Shown in pieces: positions 36,991 to 49,269 of a DNA stretch of 64,000 nt. The notes under the pieces are model-generated. The model saw only the letters and a list, made by a program, of their open reading frames with translations, did not search any database and was not told the origin of the DNA. This DNA is from Steromphala cineraria. Lineage: Eukaryota; Mollusca; Gastropoda; Trochida; Trochidae. Every line of letters starts with the position of its first letter. The first letter of the stretch is position 1. The stretch covers positions 69,208,471 through 69,272,470 of the forward strand of contig OU744720.1 in the NCBI GenBank assembly GCA_916613615.1, in the 5' to 3' direction. A program made the translations under genes and the position numbers.

Positions 36991-38230
36991 AAAAGCCAGT
37001 ACTTTGAACTGATGAAAAACATTTGAAGGGTTTTCTTTCAACTTCCTTACTTTTTCTCATTTGATAGCTGTTTTAAAACTTTGTGGTTCTCAGCTTAATG
37101 CTTAAAAACTCAGTATTAGTAATTGGTTTTAATGGAACCTTAGAGAAGGAAAGAAATGACGGCAATTACGCAAAGCAAACGTTTGCTTGTTATTTAGTTC
37201 AATCTTATGAAAAGGACGTTCCAAAAATGCCATCGGTAGTGGCAGCTTTATACAGTATAGTTCATGGTTTAGACTAAAATATATTTTTTGAAATATATTA
37301 TTTTTGAAATAATTACATGCTTTTCAACATTTTCATTTCTTTCTTGGTCTCATTTCATGTAATTGCTTTAGCCTAGACTTGCTGAAGGAGAACCTAGACT
37401 GTATTAAAGGCTCCTTCTTATTTACAGTCCTGAAGCTGGACTATTCATGGTTATGTCTGTTGAGATAAGATGGTACAAAAAGAGAAATGTTGCTTTTAGC
37501 ATCATAAAAAATAAATCCTCCAAGTGTCAGGACTCTTATGAAGCCCAAATAAACAACATCAAACGCCACAATAAAACCAAAGTGAGTACATCCACGTTGA
37601 AAGTTTAAGTTTTCCTAAGAGTTGGTAATGCTGATTGTAACTATTTTATATCAGTTGAGTTAATGCAGAGTTTACTTACAGTGTAATTGGACAGCTATGG
37701 CCATCTGTTTTATATCAATAAAAAAAAAAAAAATAAAAAATAATATATTTCCTTCTTCTTTGTCTATTAGATGTATTTTAGATTGCAGAGAAATAGCTAT
37801 TTTTTCGTATATCATAAATTTACATCATATAAAGATAAAATTTTTACATAAAAGTTTAAAAAAATAGTTTTTCAGTTATTGTCAACGATGATTTGCCTTT
37901 TATCATTAAAGAGAGTTATACAACACTATATTCCTTATGGCTCATGGTTTAGTAAGAAATGGCAAATAAGATTCCTGATCACATTTGAAGTGTTTTTATC
38001 AGGGCCATAAAGTTTTAATTTAAAAGGATGATCATCGTGAAACTGTTATCACCTGATATGTCAATGACAAACTACTTTGATGTGTAGAAATAAGTCAAAT
38101 TATGAAAAGATGAGTTTGATAAATGCAATGTGCTACTGTTGTATCCAGTCATAAAGTCAATTCTGATGTTTACCAGTTCCCCTGCATTAAACAAACATTT
38201 ATCATAATTGTCTTTCATGTGTAGACTCAG

Positions 38231-38338
38231 GGGGCGTGGGTGTTGTCTGTGCATGAGGGACTCTTTGCTAAAATATGTGAGGTGTCTGACATTCTGGAAG
38301 AACGAAAAGTGCAACTATTGGAAGTGTGCAAGTATTGA
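38231..38338 (+). pseudogene. Exon-like block C, copy in unit 3 (35 codons open)
   Basis: Follows TGTGTAGACTCAG, acceptor-like. It reads GAWVLSVHEGLFAKICEVSD, then a helix-like stretch (ILEERKVQLLEVCKY) before TGA at 38,336. It is the longest open copy of this block. The pattern faintly recalls part of an AIG1/GIMAP GTPase domain but lacks a diagnostic motif, so no family is assigned. Confidence 0.42.
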
Positions 38339-39439
38339 ATACAGTTGTTTATTCATTGTATATATTTGTCGTTGCAAGAAAATGACATAATATATGACAT
38401 GATGATTTTTTATCACTATATGGACTATTGCGCCGAAGTTTAGCCAATGTGAAAACTTCCTCCCTCTTCTTCCATCATCTAATAAACCGTTGTGTAAATG
38501 GATTGATTTTCTAGCAACAGTATTGTCAATTTTAACGATTGTAAGTTATTCACAGCTATAATAACAATACACAATACATTTCATTTCTCACTAAGGGTTC
38601 ACTTTCTAATTGTTCTATACACTGAAATTATGTTAACCTGTGATTCTGATATTATGAAGCATATCAATAGTTTTTTTAAAATTAAAGTGTAATCCGAGGG
38701 ATTGAAAAATAATATGTTAACTTGTCTGAACATGCATGTGCTTTGTCAAAGGCTTATCAGATTTAAAACGTGAATTGATTGAACTAAAACTTATTTGCCG
38801 TTAGTTCATTACATTATTAGAAATCCTATATTTGCCTTATTGTTTTTTCTTGATAGATATAATGTCATCTCCTGAAGGGATCCACTATCTATATCTTCAT
38901 GTCCCCATGTCTTATCCCATCACGTTATACATCAAAATCCAAACCCAAATCTGCATCGACTCAGACTCATTTCCGACAAACAAGAAGGTTACTCCCAAAG
39001 TATTTCATAGAATAAATTCATTAAAAATGTACGTGTGCATCTTAACGTGCATTGGCATGCATTTTCATTTCCTTTTCCAACTCTGCATTACTAAGATTCA
39101 TTCCGAATGTCTAAATAGAATTGGGCGAACCTGGTATATTTAAGATCTGTAAGACTTTATCTATTAGATATAAAAAGACTATCATGAAACATTATGTACA
39201 TTTTAATGATATAAATTTTGTGAAGGCTTCCAGTAATACTAAATAGTTCAAAGTTAGTATACCATTGCCATTTTTTAAACCTTCCAATTGTATTCATAAT
39301 GTAAAGCTCAGTAAACAAGCTTTTGAATTGAGTAAGAACTTGTATTCGTTTCTATCAAAGCGTAACAACATTTTAGATCTGGTAACAACAATCAAAACAA
39401 ACATAATTTATAATTTTCGATCGGGAAGTAGAAATCGTC

Positions 39440-39655
39440 CTTTGCAGTGCAAAAAACGTCCGTGGAAATCACATGTGGAGGCGTACTGCAGAAAAGGAAT
39501 TTAAGCTGAACTCTCGTAAGTAAAATATACGACTGCAAACACCTGTGAATAGTGCAATGAATCAACTCTAATTGGCAGGGAAGAGTAGTAGTTGTCTTCC
39601 TCAAGCACAGCCAAACTCTCGCCTACATTCAAACACCCTCGCTCTTTCGGTGATT
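39440..39655 (+). pseudogene. Conserved block D with shared splice-donor site (unit 3)
   Basis: Donor-like CTCTC|GTAAGT at 39,516 in the same aligned place as in units 2 and 5, followed by ACACCTGTGAA and AATTGGCAGGGAAGAGTAG. Up to the donor one frame is open (NVRGNHMWRRTAEKEFKLNS), not kept in unit 2. Confidence 0.4.
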
Positions 39656-40667
39656 TGAATTTGCCATTAAGATTGTTGTTAATGATATTGATTATTTCTT
39701 TCTAATAAAACATATAGATATGAACATTTGATAAGGCTGGAATCTGTATTCACAACAGCAGATATGAATATATAAGAACATTTATCGCAAAGTGTATTTC
39801 GAATTGATGAAAGGAATTAGTTTAACGATATCCCATTGTTCATGTAAGCATGCTTAATTGGCTTGATGACAGGGATAATCCAACAAGAAACTGGCTTCTG
39901 CATCTGGTTTGCCTTAACTTTAAAATAATGGTAGGCCATCGACTGTTCGAACGATTACGCTAATCAGGAAGACTATTCTAATCTCTGAAGATGATGTGCA
40001 GGCGTCCAATAAAATAAAAGTGAAAGGGTAGGTTTTATAACTCTTCCTCAGGATATCACTTTAACTCACATCGGAATAACTTGAGTTCTTGTCAATACAC
40101 GCTTTAAATACAAATACATTTTTAAAAATTAATTTATTGAATTCATATTCACGCCATCAATTACATAAGGCTTAATGACAAAAAAATAAATTCAAAACGT
40201 TTGTTACTATTTAAGCTTTGTGTTATAAGGTTGGAATCAATAAAACTGAGATAATATGAAAATTTAAGCTTTCATACATTACACAATCTATACATAATTG
40301 GATAGTTTTTCATAAGGCTTCTGAATGCGTCTGGGAGTAAAGTAATTTACATTTATATTTTCAATTCACAAGAAACGATAGCATGTTTTTATTTATTGTC
40401 TTTTTACTTCCGAAATATAACATATAATACTGAGATATCAGTCGCATTACAATCATAAAAGAGAAATAAGAATTTATCATTAACCATCGGACATATGAAT
40501 AGCTTCAAAGTAAGTTATTGTATGTATGTAGCTAACTTTTGAATTGATGTTTTTCCCGTTTGGAAGATCATATCATCAGAAATAAGATGAACTCGTCATT
40601 TCATTACAGCTGGTTCTATATTTATTAAGAATATATTTGAGAATGTTTCCCTATGTGAGGAGATGTG

Positions 40668-40759
40668 TATCTGAGAATACCACTGTTAACATTTCAGATG
40701 GTAGGTGTATAATAACAGGTTTTGTCACGTTATTTACCACTCTCAGACGGACCCAGTAG
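40668..40759 (+). pseudogene. Block E, single copy in unit 3
   Basis: After TTAACATTTCAG it reads GRCIITGFVTLFTTLRRTQ and stops at TAG (40,757-40,759), as in unit 2. The block is single here and double in unit 2. Confidence 0.42.
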
Positions 40760-43130
40760 TACATGTAATCAAGTGAAGAAGGAACGTTTCAGCCTTGAAA
40801 GCAATGCAGTTTATATAACGCTGCCGCCCAGATAAATCCTGTCGAGACATTATTCTGAATTCATAAAAATAAAATAAAATAAATATATACATGTGTACAT
40901 GTAGGTGTCTGTGCTGTGTATGCTTATTATTTGTGAACAATAAAGTTTAACCACCATTTACACACAACTACTGTAGATTGTAATAACTTGTTTGTTTTAG
41001 TCTTAGGCCTTTGAATACAGAACTTGAACTTCATCTAAATGTACAATTTTACAACGTGAAAATTGAGTAGAGCTAAAATTATGTTACTTACGGGTTTCAA
41101 AAGTTTTTAGTTGTAAAATGTGTATGATGACTTGGTAAAATCAAAATCATCTGAAAATTCATTGTTGAAATGCGGTGTGATATCGGAAGGTAACTGGGGA
41201 GTAATGGAAAGGGCACTTAAGGATATCAAAACATATCTCATCGATGTCAACAGCGTAAGTTTTGAGTATTTAAATACTTATGATGATTTGGTAAGGTTTG
41301 AAATTTATGAAAACGATCAATGAGTTCTGGCTTATAATCGATAAAAAAACTAGAGAGTAATTGAAAAGGGAATCTATCCACAAATCAATGTACAAGAAAA
41401 ACAAATATCAACATTTCAAGTATCTTTGACATATTTGTCCTTTTGGCTTCTTATGAATATTAGCAAACATTTTGAATAATTGGAACAACAACATATTGTT
41501 GCTTAAATCTTATACAGCTTTTTAAAGGTTTTATATGACAATCATATAAAACAATATATCATATTTTCAAAATAATGTCAGCTCCTAGGGACACAAGTAT
41601 AGCCAATTAATTAAAAAGAGAAGATAGATTATATTGACTTCCAAAATAACTGCACACAGTGATGCAATTAAGAGCCTATTTATCATCCTTTACTTCAGTT
41701 GCCATATAAAACAAAGGAGATTGGAAAATTTTAAAATTGAATGGATGAACTGCTTTTTATATCAGTGATGATATCTATATACACATACGGGTTTCTTTTC
41801 CAATGTTATATTTATTAGGGGTGTGTGAATTATTTTTTCAACGTTGATAAATGCCAACATTTCTTGTTTTCAATTATAATTTAGTAAATGACAGTATGTT
41901 TTTGGACATTCAATAATATATTTCTAAACCTAAGCAATACCGTTTGCGTTTTAGTTGAAACCGCAATAAGGGTTGTGAGTTTCACAATCGTGTGTATGTT
42001 TGTAAGTGTATATTAGTTTAGTATATTAACAAACAGTTAATCGTAAATATCCTCGACAGTTTTATGTCAACCAGATCTTTTATGTTTACTACATAAAAGA
42101 GGGTTTTGTCTCTGTTTAATTTGCTGAACAGCTCTCAAGTTTAAAACATTATGTTCACGTTTCTTTGTAGTTTACATAAGGAACATGTAAATTTTATCTT
42201 TATCGACATAAGTATAGAGGAAAAGTCTTCCATGGCATTTGAGACTTCATTTGTCATTGAATCATTATTTTATTGATTGCATTGTGCGTCTGGTCTCCTG
42301 AACATTTACTCATTGAATTGTAAGTCAGCTTCAATAGATGCATGTATGACACCTATGCAAAGCAACTAAATCTTCTTAAGCTTAAATGTGAAGTGATCTA
42401 AATGATCAAACACCGGCATTCCTATAAATAAAAACAAATATGGTAATAAATTATTATTTACATTGCGTCTCAATAAATTAACATAAAAAGTTATTATGAT
42501 AACCTTGAGTGGTTATAAGTAAGTCGGCACATAGGATTCGTTAAGCTTCAAGTATTCTGAACCAAAATCCTGACGATGACATTGATTGTCAGCTTGAACC
42601 ATCAAAGAGACGTGTCTCATCCTTTTTTTAGATAATGTAGACATTTGGGATATGGAAGATTTCCAGTCAGCCTAGTCGGGAATCACGAGATAATCTAGGC
42701 AGAATACCTATTCAGACCATCTTATAACAAGATAAACAAAGGCGAGGAAATTTCATCTAGGAAGACTACCTATTCAGACCATCTTATCAACGAGATAAAC
42801 AAAAACGAGGAAATGTTTGAAGAATTGCTAGAGCATTTCAACTTTGCAATCCATTAGTTGAAATAGCTTCTTGTGTAAGCAATATTAAATAACATTTAAA
42901 TAATAAAAATGTAAAGGTGAGACATACATTGTGTTTCAATTAATAAAAATTGTAAATATAAACATATTTGATTGAGATGAACATTGTATTCGTTCTGAAC
43001 AGACTCAATGTGAATAACAAAAGGCATCAAAAGGGCAGTATTCATGTAAGACTGCACAGCAATCAGATAAAAAGTCCTGTTTGTTTTCAAAATGCATGGA
43101 AGAAAAATGTCAATTAATGCATTTTCTTAT

Positions 43131-43146
43131 CAGGCATATATGATCA
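43131..43146. other. Empty (pre-insertion) site of the Harbinger element
   Basis: TTCTTATCAGGCATATATGA and the following TCATTAGTGA align with the two flanks of the Harbinger element (TTATCTGACAACATCAG to the left and ATCATTAGTGAGGCG to the right) with nothing between. Confidence 0.75.
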
Positions 43147-43428
43147 TTAGTGAAGAGTCAGAAAGTGGTATCTCAGGCATATTTTAGTTGGTTTGCACCT
43201 GTACCATACCACACAATTATCAACCTGGTAAACATGTTAAAGGACTGGTTGTACTGAATTTTTCCATTTAAAACACTACAGTACATACAGTTATAACTCA
43301 TTAGATATCCCATAAATTTCCACATTAGAACAAACGGTAACTTTTCACAAAGTAATCTCAGATGTTTATTTAAATGGTTCCCTCGGGTCTTTACATGTTT
43401 CTGTTGTTGTTTTTATGTAGCAGAGCAG

Positions 43429-43476
43429 TTAAATACCTCATCGAGATTCAGCACCGTGAAAGAGACAGAAATTTAG
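43429..43476 (+). pseudogene. Exon-like block A, copy 4, cut by a palindrome
   Basis: A strong pyrimidine tract (TGTTGTTTTTATGTAG) precedes it. It reads AVKYLIEIQHRERDRN in one frame and RFSTVKETEI in the other, then similarity to the other copies ends exactly where the palindrome begins at 43,477. Confidence 0.5.
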
Positions 43477-43620
43477 GTTATCATGCGAGTGTGTTTAGGG
43501 ATCGTAAATATCCTGCATTAGGAATAAACATTGTACTTCGCGAGCCTTGGCGAGCTAAATACATAGTGTTTATTCCTTATAGAGGATATTTACGATCCCA
43601 AAACACACGAGCATGATAAC
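43477..43620. mobile_element. Near-perfect 144-bp palindrome (foldback element)
   Basis: Left arm 43,477-43,531 (starts GTTATCATGCGAGTGTGTTT) and right arm 43,567-43,620 (ends AAACACACGAGCATGATAAC) are reverse complements with few mismatches; the loop holds CGCGAGCCTTGGCGAG, itself a small palindrome. The arms include GGGATCGTAAATATCCT; a similar word (GGATACCGTAAATATCCG) lies at 45,349-45,366. It interrupts block A. Probably a foldback transposon or the end of a larger element whose other end lies past the LINE. Confidence 0.8.
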
Positions 43621-43923
43621 TTCTTTATCATGCAATATCATTTAAAAAAATTTAATTCGAAAAAATGCCAGATAATACTATTTTGACAGTTGACGTTGTT
43701 TTAAGATTCGCGCATTGATATATGCAAATGAATAGAGCAATGACTGTGGCGGTGAATTGAGAAACTGTAATTCCTCCTTAAAAATGCCTTTTATTGCCAT
43801 TTTCTGTTTTGTCAAGACTGACGATACGATGATTTTTTAAATGAAAAACATTTTAAATGGTCTTTGGCAGGATCGAACTGACGTTATTTAACCCGACGTC
43901 ATGGAAAGGACGAGTCAATCTCA

Positions 43924-45020
43924 GGTAGGTAGGTAGGTGGATTTAAGGGCGACGTTGGGCCACCAATGACCTATATGCGCCCTGCATTAAAAGGTAATGT
44001 TAAAATATTGAAAGGATAAAAAGATTAGATAATATCATATTTGCCTGTGTTTTTGACAAAATAACAACCTCTCTGAGGTCCTGGCGTTGCTCATTATGAC
44101 CTTCACATTCTAAGAGAAAATGAAAGATTGTTTCTGGTGTATTTGTAAAACAATGAATACATAGCTGATATACATTTTTGTCTAAGATATGCCTGTATGC
44201 GTTTAATCCGCAATGACCAAGCCTCAGACGAGTAAGAATAACTTCTTCTCTTCGATTTTGTCGACGGATCTTAGTATGCTTTTCAATCGTTGGACATGAA
44301 CTGTACATTTGCCTTGCACTGCTGCCATTATCCCAGTCACTTTGCCACTTGTCACCAATTGGCTTATTTATGTTTGTATAGATGTCTTTGGGGATGGGGC
44401 AGATATCTTCAATGTCAATTTGAAGTTTTGTTAATGAAGACTTTGCAAGATGATCAAATTTTTCGTTACCAGCTAGACCAACATGAGCAGGAACCCATAC
44501 GAAATCACAGCTGATATATGCTTCATTTCAAATTGTGACCAGATACAATACGTCATACAAAATGTCACTGCGTTGTCCATATACACCTGATTGAATAGCT
44601 TGAACTGCTGCCAAAGAGTCTGTATAAACAATTGATTCATGGTTATGTTGTTTCACTCAAACTAGAGCTTTATAAATAGCAGTTAATTCTGCAGCAAACA
44701 CTGAAATATGATCTTGGAGTCTTCCAAGAATGGTATGTAGAAAGCTCCACCAAAGTGCCCAACGAGGTATCTGTATACAATGTAGATATGGGTGAAACCA
44801 TGATATTTTGTGCTTATAAAGTCTTCTGCTATAGCTTTGATGATGTTAGGACTGATTTGTATATTTACAATCTCACCAAAAGGCAAGAGTTGTTTCCCTT
44901 CGGCTACATTACAATGGCAGCTTGCGTTGAAACAACGAACAGTAGAAAAACGGCGGGTGAGCTGAAATAGATTATAGTCTGTGAATTTCCCAATCCAAAC
45001 TAAACAAGCCTTAAGTAAAG
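43924..45020 (-). mobile_element. 5'-truncated LINE: RNase H and zinc-knuckle C terminus
   Basis: Minus strand encodes the end of a retrotransposon polyprotein. In order: PFGEIVNIQISPNIIKAIAE, an RNase H domain with AAELTAIYKAL (Glu), YTDSLAAVQAIQSG (Asp) and FVWVPAHVGLAGNEKFDHLA (His/Asn/Asp), then RLRLGHCGLNAYRHILDK and a CxxC..HxxxxC finger (LCIHCFTNTPETIFHFLLEC). It has frameshifts and stops (for example a TGA after KALV), so it is dead. The 3' end has CCAACGTCGCCCTTAAATCC followed by a CCTA/ACCT repeat tail (43,924-43,938). An RNase H after the polymerase points to the I/Nimbus-like group. The polymerase and endonuclease are missing, as usual for incomplete reverse transcription. Confidence 0.85.
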
Positions 45021-45029
45021 AACACCGAT

Positions 45030-47757
45030 GATTGGTAAATGAAATGTTTTATCGTGCGACTGCCTCTGGTACCTGTGAGTAATATTGTCCGGATGGTTTC
45101 ATTCAACTCGTGATGACAGTGTTTTGGCACTGCTAAGTTATATATATGGATAAAGATCCACACAGTTTTGTTGTTATTTCTTAGATTAATGTATATGCAA
45201 TAAATCATTGATATTGTAATGTCTCTCTCCGTTACTAAAGGCGTTCAATATGTTAACGCTTGTGACGTCATCGGACGTTCACAAGAAGTTCCGACCTTGA
45301 CCTTAGAAATTTGCATCGGTATCCGTATATGACCATTAGTCACGCCAAACGGATACCGTAAATATCCGTTGGCTTTATTATGCCGAGAACACTATACATT
45401 GTATGATTAATGGCAATATGATGCATTCAATCAAAACAAAGGGGAAAATATAAAAAACCGAGCCAGGTGTCATTTTATCAGCAGCTTTGAAAAACGTTTA
45501 CTAATAGTGGTTAAAATATATAAATATAATTAATTTTAGTTAAAACAGCATTACAAATTAAGTTAGTGTTATATTTCATTTTAATTGAGAATAAAACAAT
45601 AAGTTCAATTGTAAATATTTAAAAAAGGTTTATTGTCTTCCTTTGCGTTTATATTTATAAGAACACAGAATCTTAAATGAGAAGAATGGAGCATGCATGG
45701 GGTTGGAAGTTTGTAGAGAGTTTGAGGTTTCATTTCTAATAAGTGTTTATATCGAGCTTACGAGTGCAAGAGAGTGATCTTTCAACGGTATTTTGAATCT
45801 ATTCCATTGTTTTTTTCTTATCTTCTCAGTATACTTTACATACGCAATGTCCGCAATAAGGAGAATGCAAGCACAAGAATCTCCACAGTGTAGGTTACAT
45901 TGAAATCTAACAGCTGTGGACACCTGCTGTGATTCATTCCTTTAACACGCCAGAAAGTGGTTCTTTGTTTCTTCCTAGCACAGACGTTGTTATACTGTCT
46001 AGTGAATCTTTCACTGAACAAAAACTATCTACACTCGATGGTAAAGGAAACGACTACTTATTTTCTTCAGAGCCAAAAACAAAATCCTGCTGCAAGTAAC
46101 GTAGACCATGAGTGTAAAAATAATTCTTACTTGTCAGGGTTTGGACTGTTTAATTTCTATACCCCTTCAAAGCACAATAGTGGAAATGTCGCTTATGTAG
46201 ATATGTTGTTTTCATTAGACCATTTTGAATTTATAGTTAGATAATCATAAAATGATAATGTCAATGTTTTCAAAATATAATGGCTTTGTTGAATTATTAT
46301 TTGTTGATACATTATAGAGGTACGACGTCCTGAAACACACCAAAAAAACTTACTCTCCTTTCTGATTTAGTCTCGATTTTAAAACGAGAATATTCTTAAG
46401 CAAACCTTTAAAGTAATTTTTCAAGATATATATATTACGAATGTTCGTTTGAAGATCTGATGAAACTATCTGTTTGTTTTACCCGCCCCACGTGGATTAA
46501 CCTATATTGATTTGTATATTACGATTGGAAGTTGAGTGTTTTTGTCAAAAACATAAGACCAATATAAGTTATTTAGCGTGTGAGATTTTACAAAAGGATA
46601 TTAAATCAAACCTTATGTTTGTTTCTAATGCATACGTTTATTACTTATCAGGTATTTGAAAACATAATTCACATTTAAATATTCGATGTTATTAAATACC
46701 CTAGAAATGTTTACAAATAATGTATGGATAATAAAACATATAACAGCTGCTCTGAAATTTTCAACTCGTTGTATTTCTTATTTAGGGCAAATAGACTATC
46801 ATTTATCTAGTTCAATTCAGCAGTAAAGCATAAGCTTCCGTTACCTTGACCTCATCTAAACGAGATAAAACAATACAGTAAAAACACCACTTTTATTTTG
46901 TCCCAAATAGATATTTACGTATCCAAATTAAAATGCTTTACAATATTTGTGTTTGGTAATAGGTTCTCTGGCTGATATTTGGTTCTGATAAAAATTTAGA
47001 AATTCTATATAATACTATCTGAACAAGAATGATGTACTGATTTTACTGCACTACTGTTTCCTAATCCGAGAAAAAATGTTTCATTACAAAATGTTTTATC
47101 AAAAAGATAAGATTATTTCATTTAACAACATAAATGATTGATACATATTTTTCTCAAATCATGTTATTTTCGAAATATGAACAACACAAAAATATACCAA
47201 TGGTCTCCTTTATGTTCAAACTTCATTTCTTAATTTCGGATAGTCTGACTTTCTAGTCTGACTTCACTTTTAATTGTGGGTTATTTAGATTTTCTTAGAA
47301 TAGGCTCACTTTTTGCCATTTCCTGAAATGGTTAAGTTAACAAACAGTACCATATCTATCTTTTCATTTTCTGAGCCGTCTATATTTTGTCTGCGGTTCC
47401 TTTGAGACAAAATCATAAACTCCAATGCAAGTGGCCAATTCATTCAGACGTCAAACACGTCCTGTGAACTATAATGATGAACCTTATTAGAGAATAATTT
47501 GACATATCAGTCAAATAGAAAATTCCCTTTTTTTACATCATTTATTTGAAATCCACCTGGATACATTTACCCTATTCATTACCGATAGGTAATATAATTT
47601 TGTTCCTTCTCATTTTGTTTCATTGCTATTAGGTGTTGTCAATAGATATAGAGACTGATATGTGGTAGTCATGAACACTGTATGATGAAACTGGTTTAGA
47701 AATAATAAGTAAGATCTTGGTATGTAAAATGACCCTGCTATTAGAAGGTAATGGGTT
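45030..47757. other. Unit 4 interior, no gene supported
   Basis: Contains a trace of block B (AGCAGTAAAGCATAAGCTTC at 46,819-46,840, shared with 58,420). The 95-codon frame at 45,957-46,244 has no motif and no partner in other units. Confidence 0.5.
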
Positions 47758-48917
47758 TATACACTCACGTGCAAAAAAAAGTATAGGTCCTTCATATTGA
47801 TATAAATTTAAAACTATTGATCATACCAAATGTTAGTTATACTTAACCTAATGGCATGCCTTAAAATACATAATAAATATCGCAAAAACGCAACTTGTGT
47901 TGCTATATGTTTTAGAAACCGGAAAAGTCATGGATTCCGTTTAAAACCAATTGCATAAAATTAAGTGCATTAAATATGTATCAATTTATTTGCTGGATAC
48001 TGTCATATCATAGCAGCTGAAAAAACACAAAAGGAATGGCAAAGTTGACTGAGGAACAAAGATAAGGAGCTATTGGTATGGCCAAAATGAGAGCAACACA
48101 CGGCCACATTGCTCGAACGTTCCATTGCACGCCATTGACAGTGTCCAGGCTTATGCAACGTAACGGACAGACTGGTCGGACCAAGGACAGACCCCGAAGT
48201 GGTAGACCACGTGTTGCAACGCATCAGGAAGATCATTCCATCCGGACCATTCATCTGAGGAACATGTTTGTAACGGCAACGGAAACAGCGTCAACGGCTC
48301 TTGGTCATCGTGTTAGTAGACGTACATTGTCAAGGAGACTACATGTAGCAGGGATTCAGGCATATCGCCCCTTCCAGGAGGTAGCCTTGACCCCTCAACA
48401 TAAGCGTCGTCAACTTCAATGGGCGCGATGAGTTTTCAGATTGCAAGCTCGGAACTGGAGACGAGTCTTATTCACAGAAGAAAGTCGCTTCTGTCTGTGT
48501 CACAACGATGGAAGACAGAGGGTATACAGGCACCGGGGTGAGCGTTTCGCCCTTTTAAAAAAAGTAGCAACGTATACCTGACGCCGTCATCCGACGTTTT
48601 ACAACGTCGATGAGGAGACGTGTTCGTGCCTGTATTGACGTGGCGGGAGGTCACACATGTTATTGACAACAACAGAGAATGTTTGTGGTCTCACTGTTGA
48701 TATTTGAGACACTTGAAATCAATGAAATTTGACCCCCTGCTAATTTAAATGAGATTGCAAAAATATACTGGAGTGATCAAATGAAATCTGTTTGTGTGGA
48801 TTTTTGTCATTTGATTGTGCTATAAAATCATCTTCGCGGCATTGAAATATTATCTTTAGTTTTTATGTTGTGAGCATTGAAAGTTTACCTATACTTTCTT
48901 TTGCCCGTGAGTGTATA
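47758..48917 (+). mobile_element. Tc1/mariner element, internally deleted
   Basis: Terminal inverted repeats of about 30 bp: TATACACTCACGTGCAAAAA at 47,758 and TTTGCCCGTGAGTGTATA ending 48,917, with TA at both edges as the superfamily requires. Between them lies a broken transposase. The terminal repeats still match at nearly every position, so the insertion is not very old. Confidence 0.9.
48036..48666 (+). pseudogene. Tc1-like transposase remnant
   Basis: A start at 48,036 (MAKLTEEQR) is followed at once by TAA. Downstream, the paired helix-turn-helix DNA-binding region is clear (IARTFHCTPLTVSRLMQR, then DRPRSGRPRVATHQEDHSIR, then SRRTLSRRLHVAGIQ). A TGA (48,429) lies in QWAR-VFRLQARNWRR, and the first catalytic motif reads VLFTEESRF where family members have TDES, so the first Asp is Glu. 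After RHRGERFALL the frame is lost and joins a C-terminal fragment (PDAVIRRFTTSMRRRVRACI), so about a hundred residues with the other catalytic acids are deleted. Non-functional. Confidence 0.9.
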
Positions 48918-49165
48918 TTCCTAGAGAACTTTGGTGTTACTGTATTATATCATTTCCGTTTCCTCATACCATGCAGTAATTTAGAGTAGGGATAAAGCTG
49001 CAACATCATAGTTTGCTTCTAAGTCCTACTATATGATGATGATAATCATATATATGTATAAAGTGGGACAGTGTTATAAAACACAAAACAATCTCAATGT
49101 CTGTCGATTATTCTTCATCAAACAGACCTTTGTTGTATTTTCTTTGTACTGTTTTTATTGTCTAG

Positions 49166-49260
49166 GGGCGTAGGAGTTATCGGATCATGCCACACACAAC
49201 AGCAGATGTAAGATAACCGACATTTGGGTTACAAGGATGCACGTAAATCAATGTGTTTAT
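49166..49260 (+). pseudogene. Exon-like block C', copy in unit 4
   Basis: After an acceptor-like tract (GTTTTTATTGTCTAG) it shares the pattern GGCGnnGGnnTTATCGG with 59,453 and, more distantly, with the C blocks at 24,505, 38,231 and 60,485. Frame broken by TAG in this copy. Confidence 0.38.
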
Positions 49261-49269
49261 GCAAATATT

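Larger units (their letters stand above)
36801..43428 (+). repeat. Tandem array unit 3 (about 6.6 kb, no large insertion)
   Basis: The cleanest measure of unit length: from block A here to block A of unit 4. Blocks C, D and E follow in the same order as in unit 2. At about 43,140 it preserves the uninterrupted version of the Harbinger insertion site. About 170 bp at 37,275-37,440 is absent from unit 2. Confidence 0.75.

Noticed and set aside
38231..38338. AIG1/GIMAP-type GTPase fragment
   Set aside because: Only a loose VLSVH..L resemblance; no nucleotide-binding motif is visible nearby in any unit.
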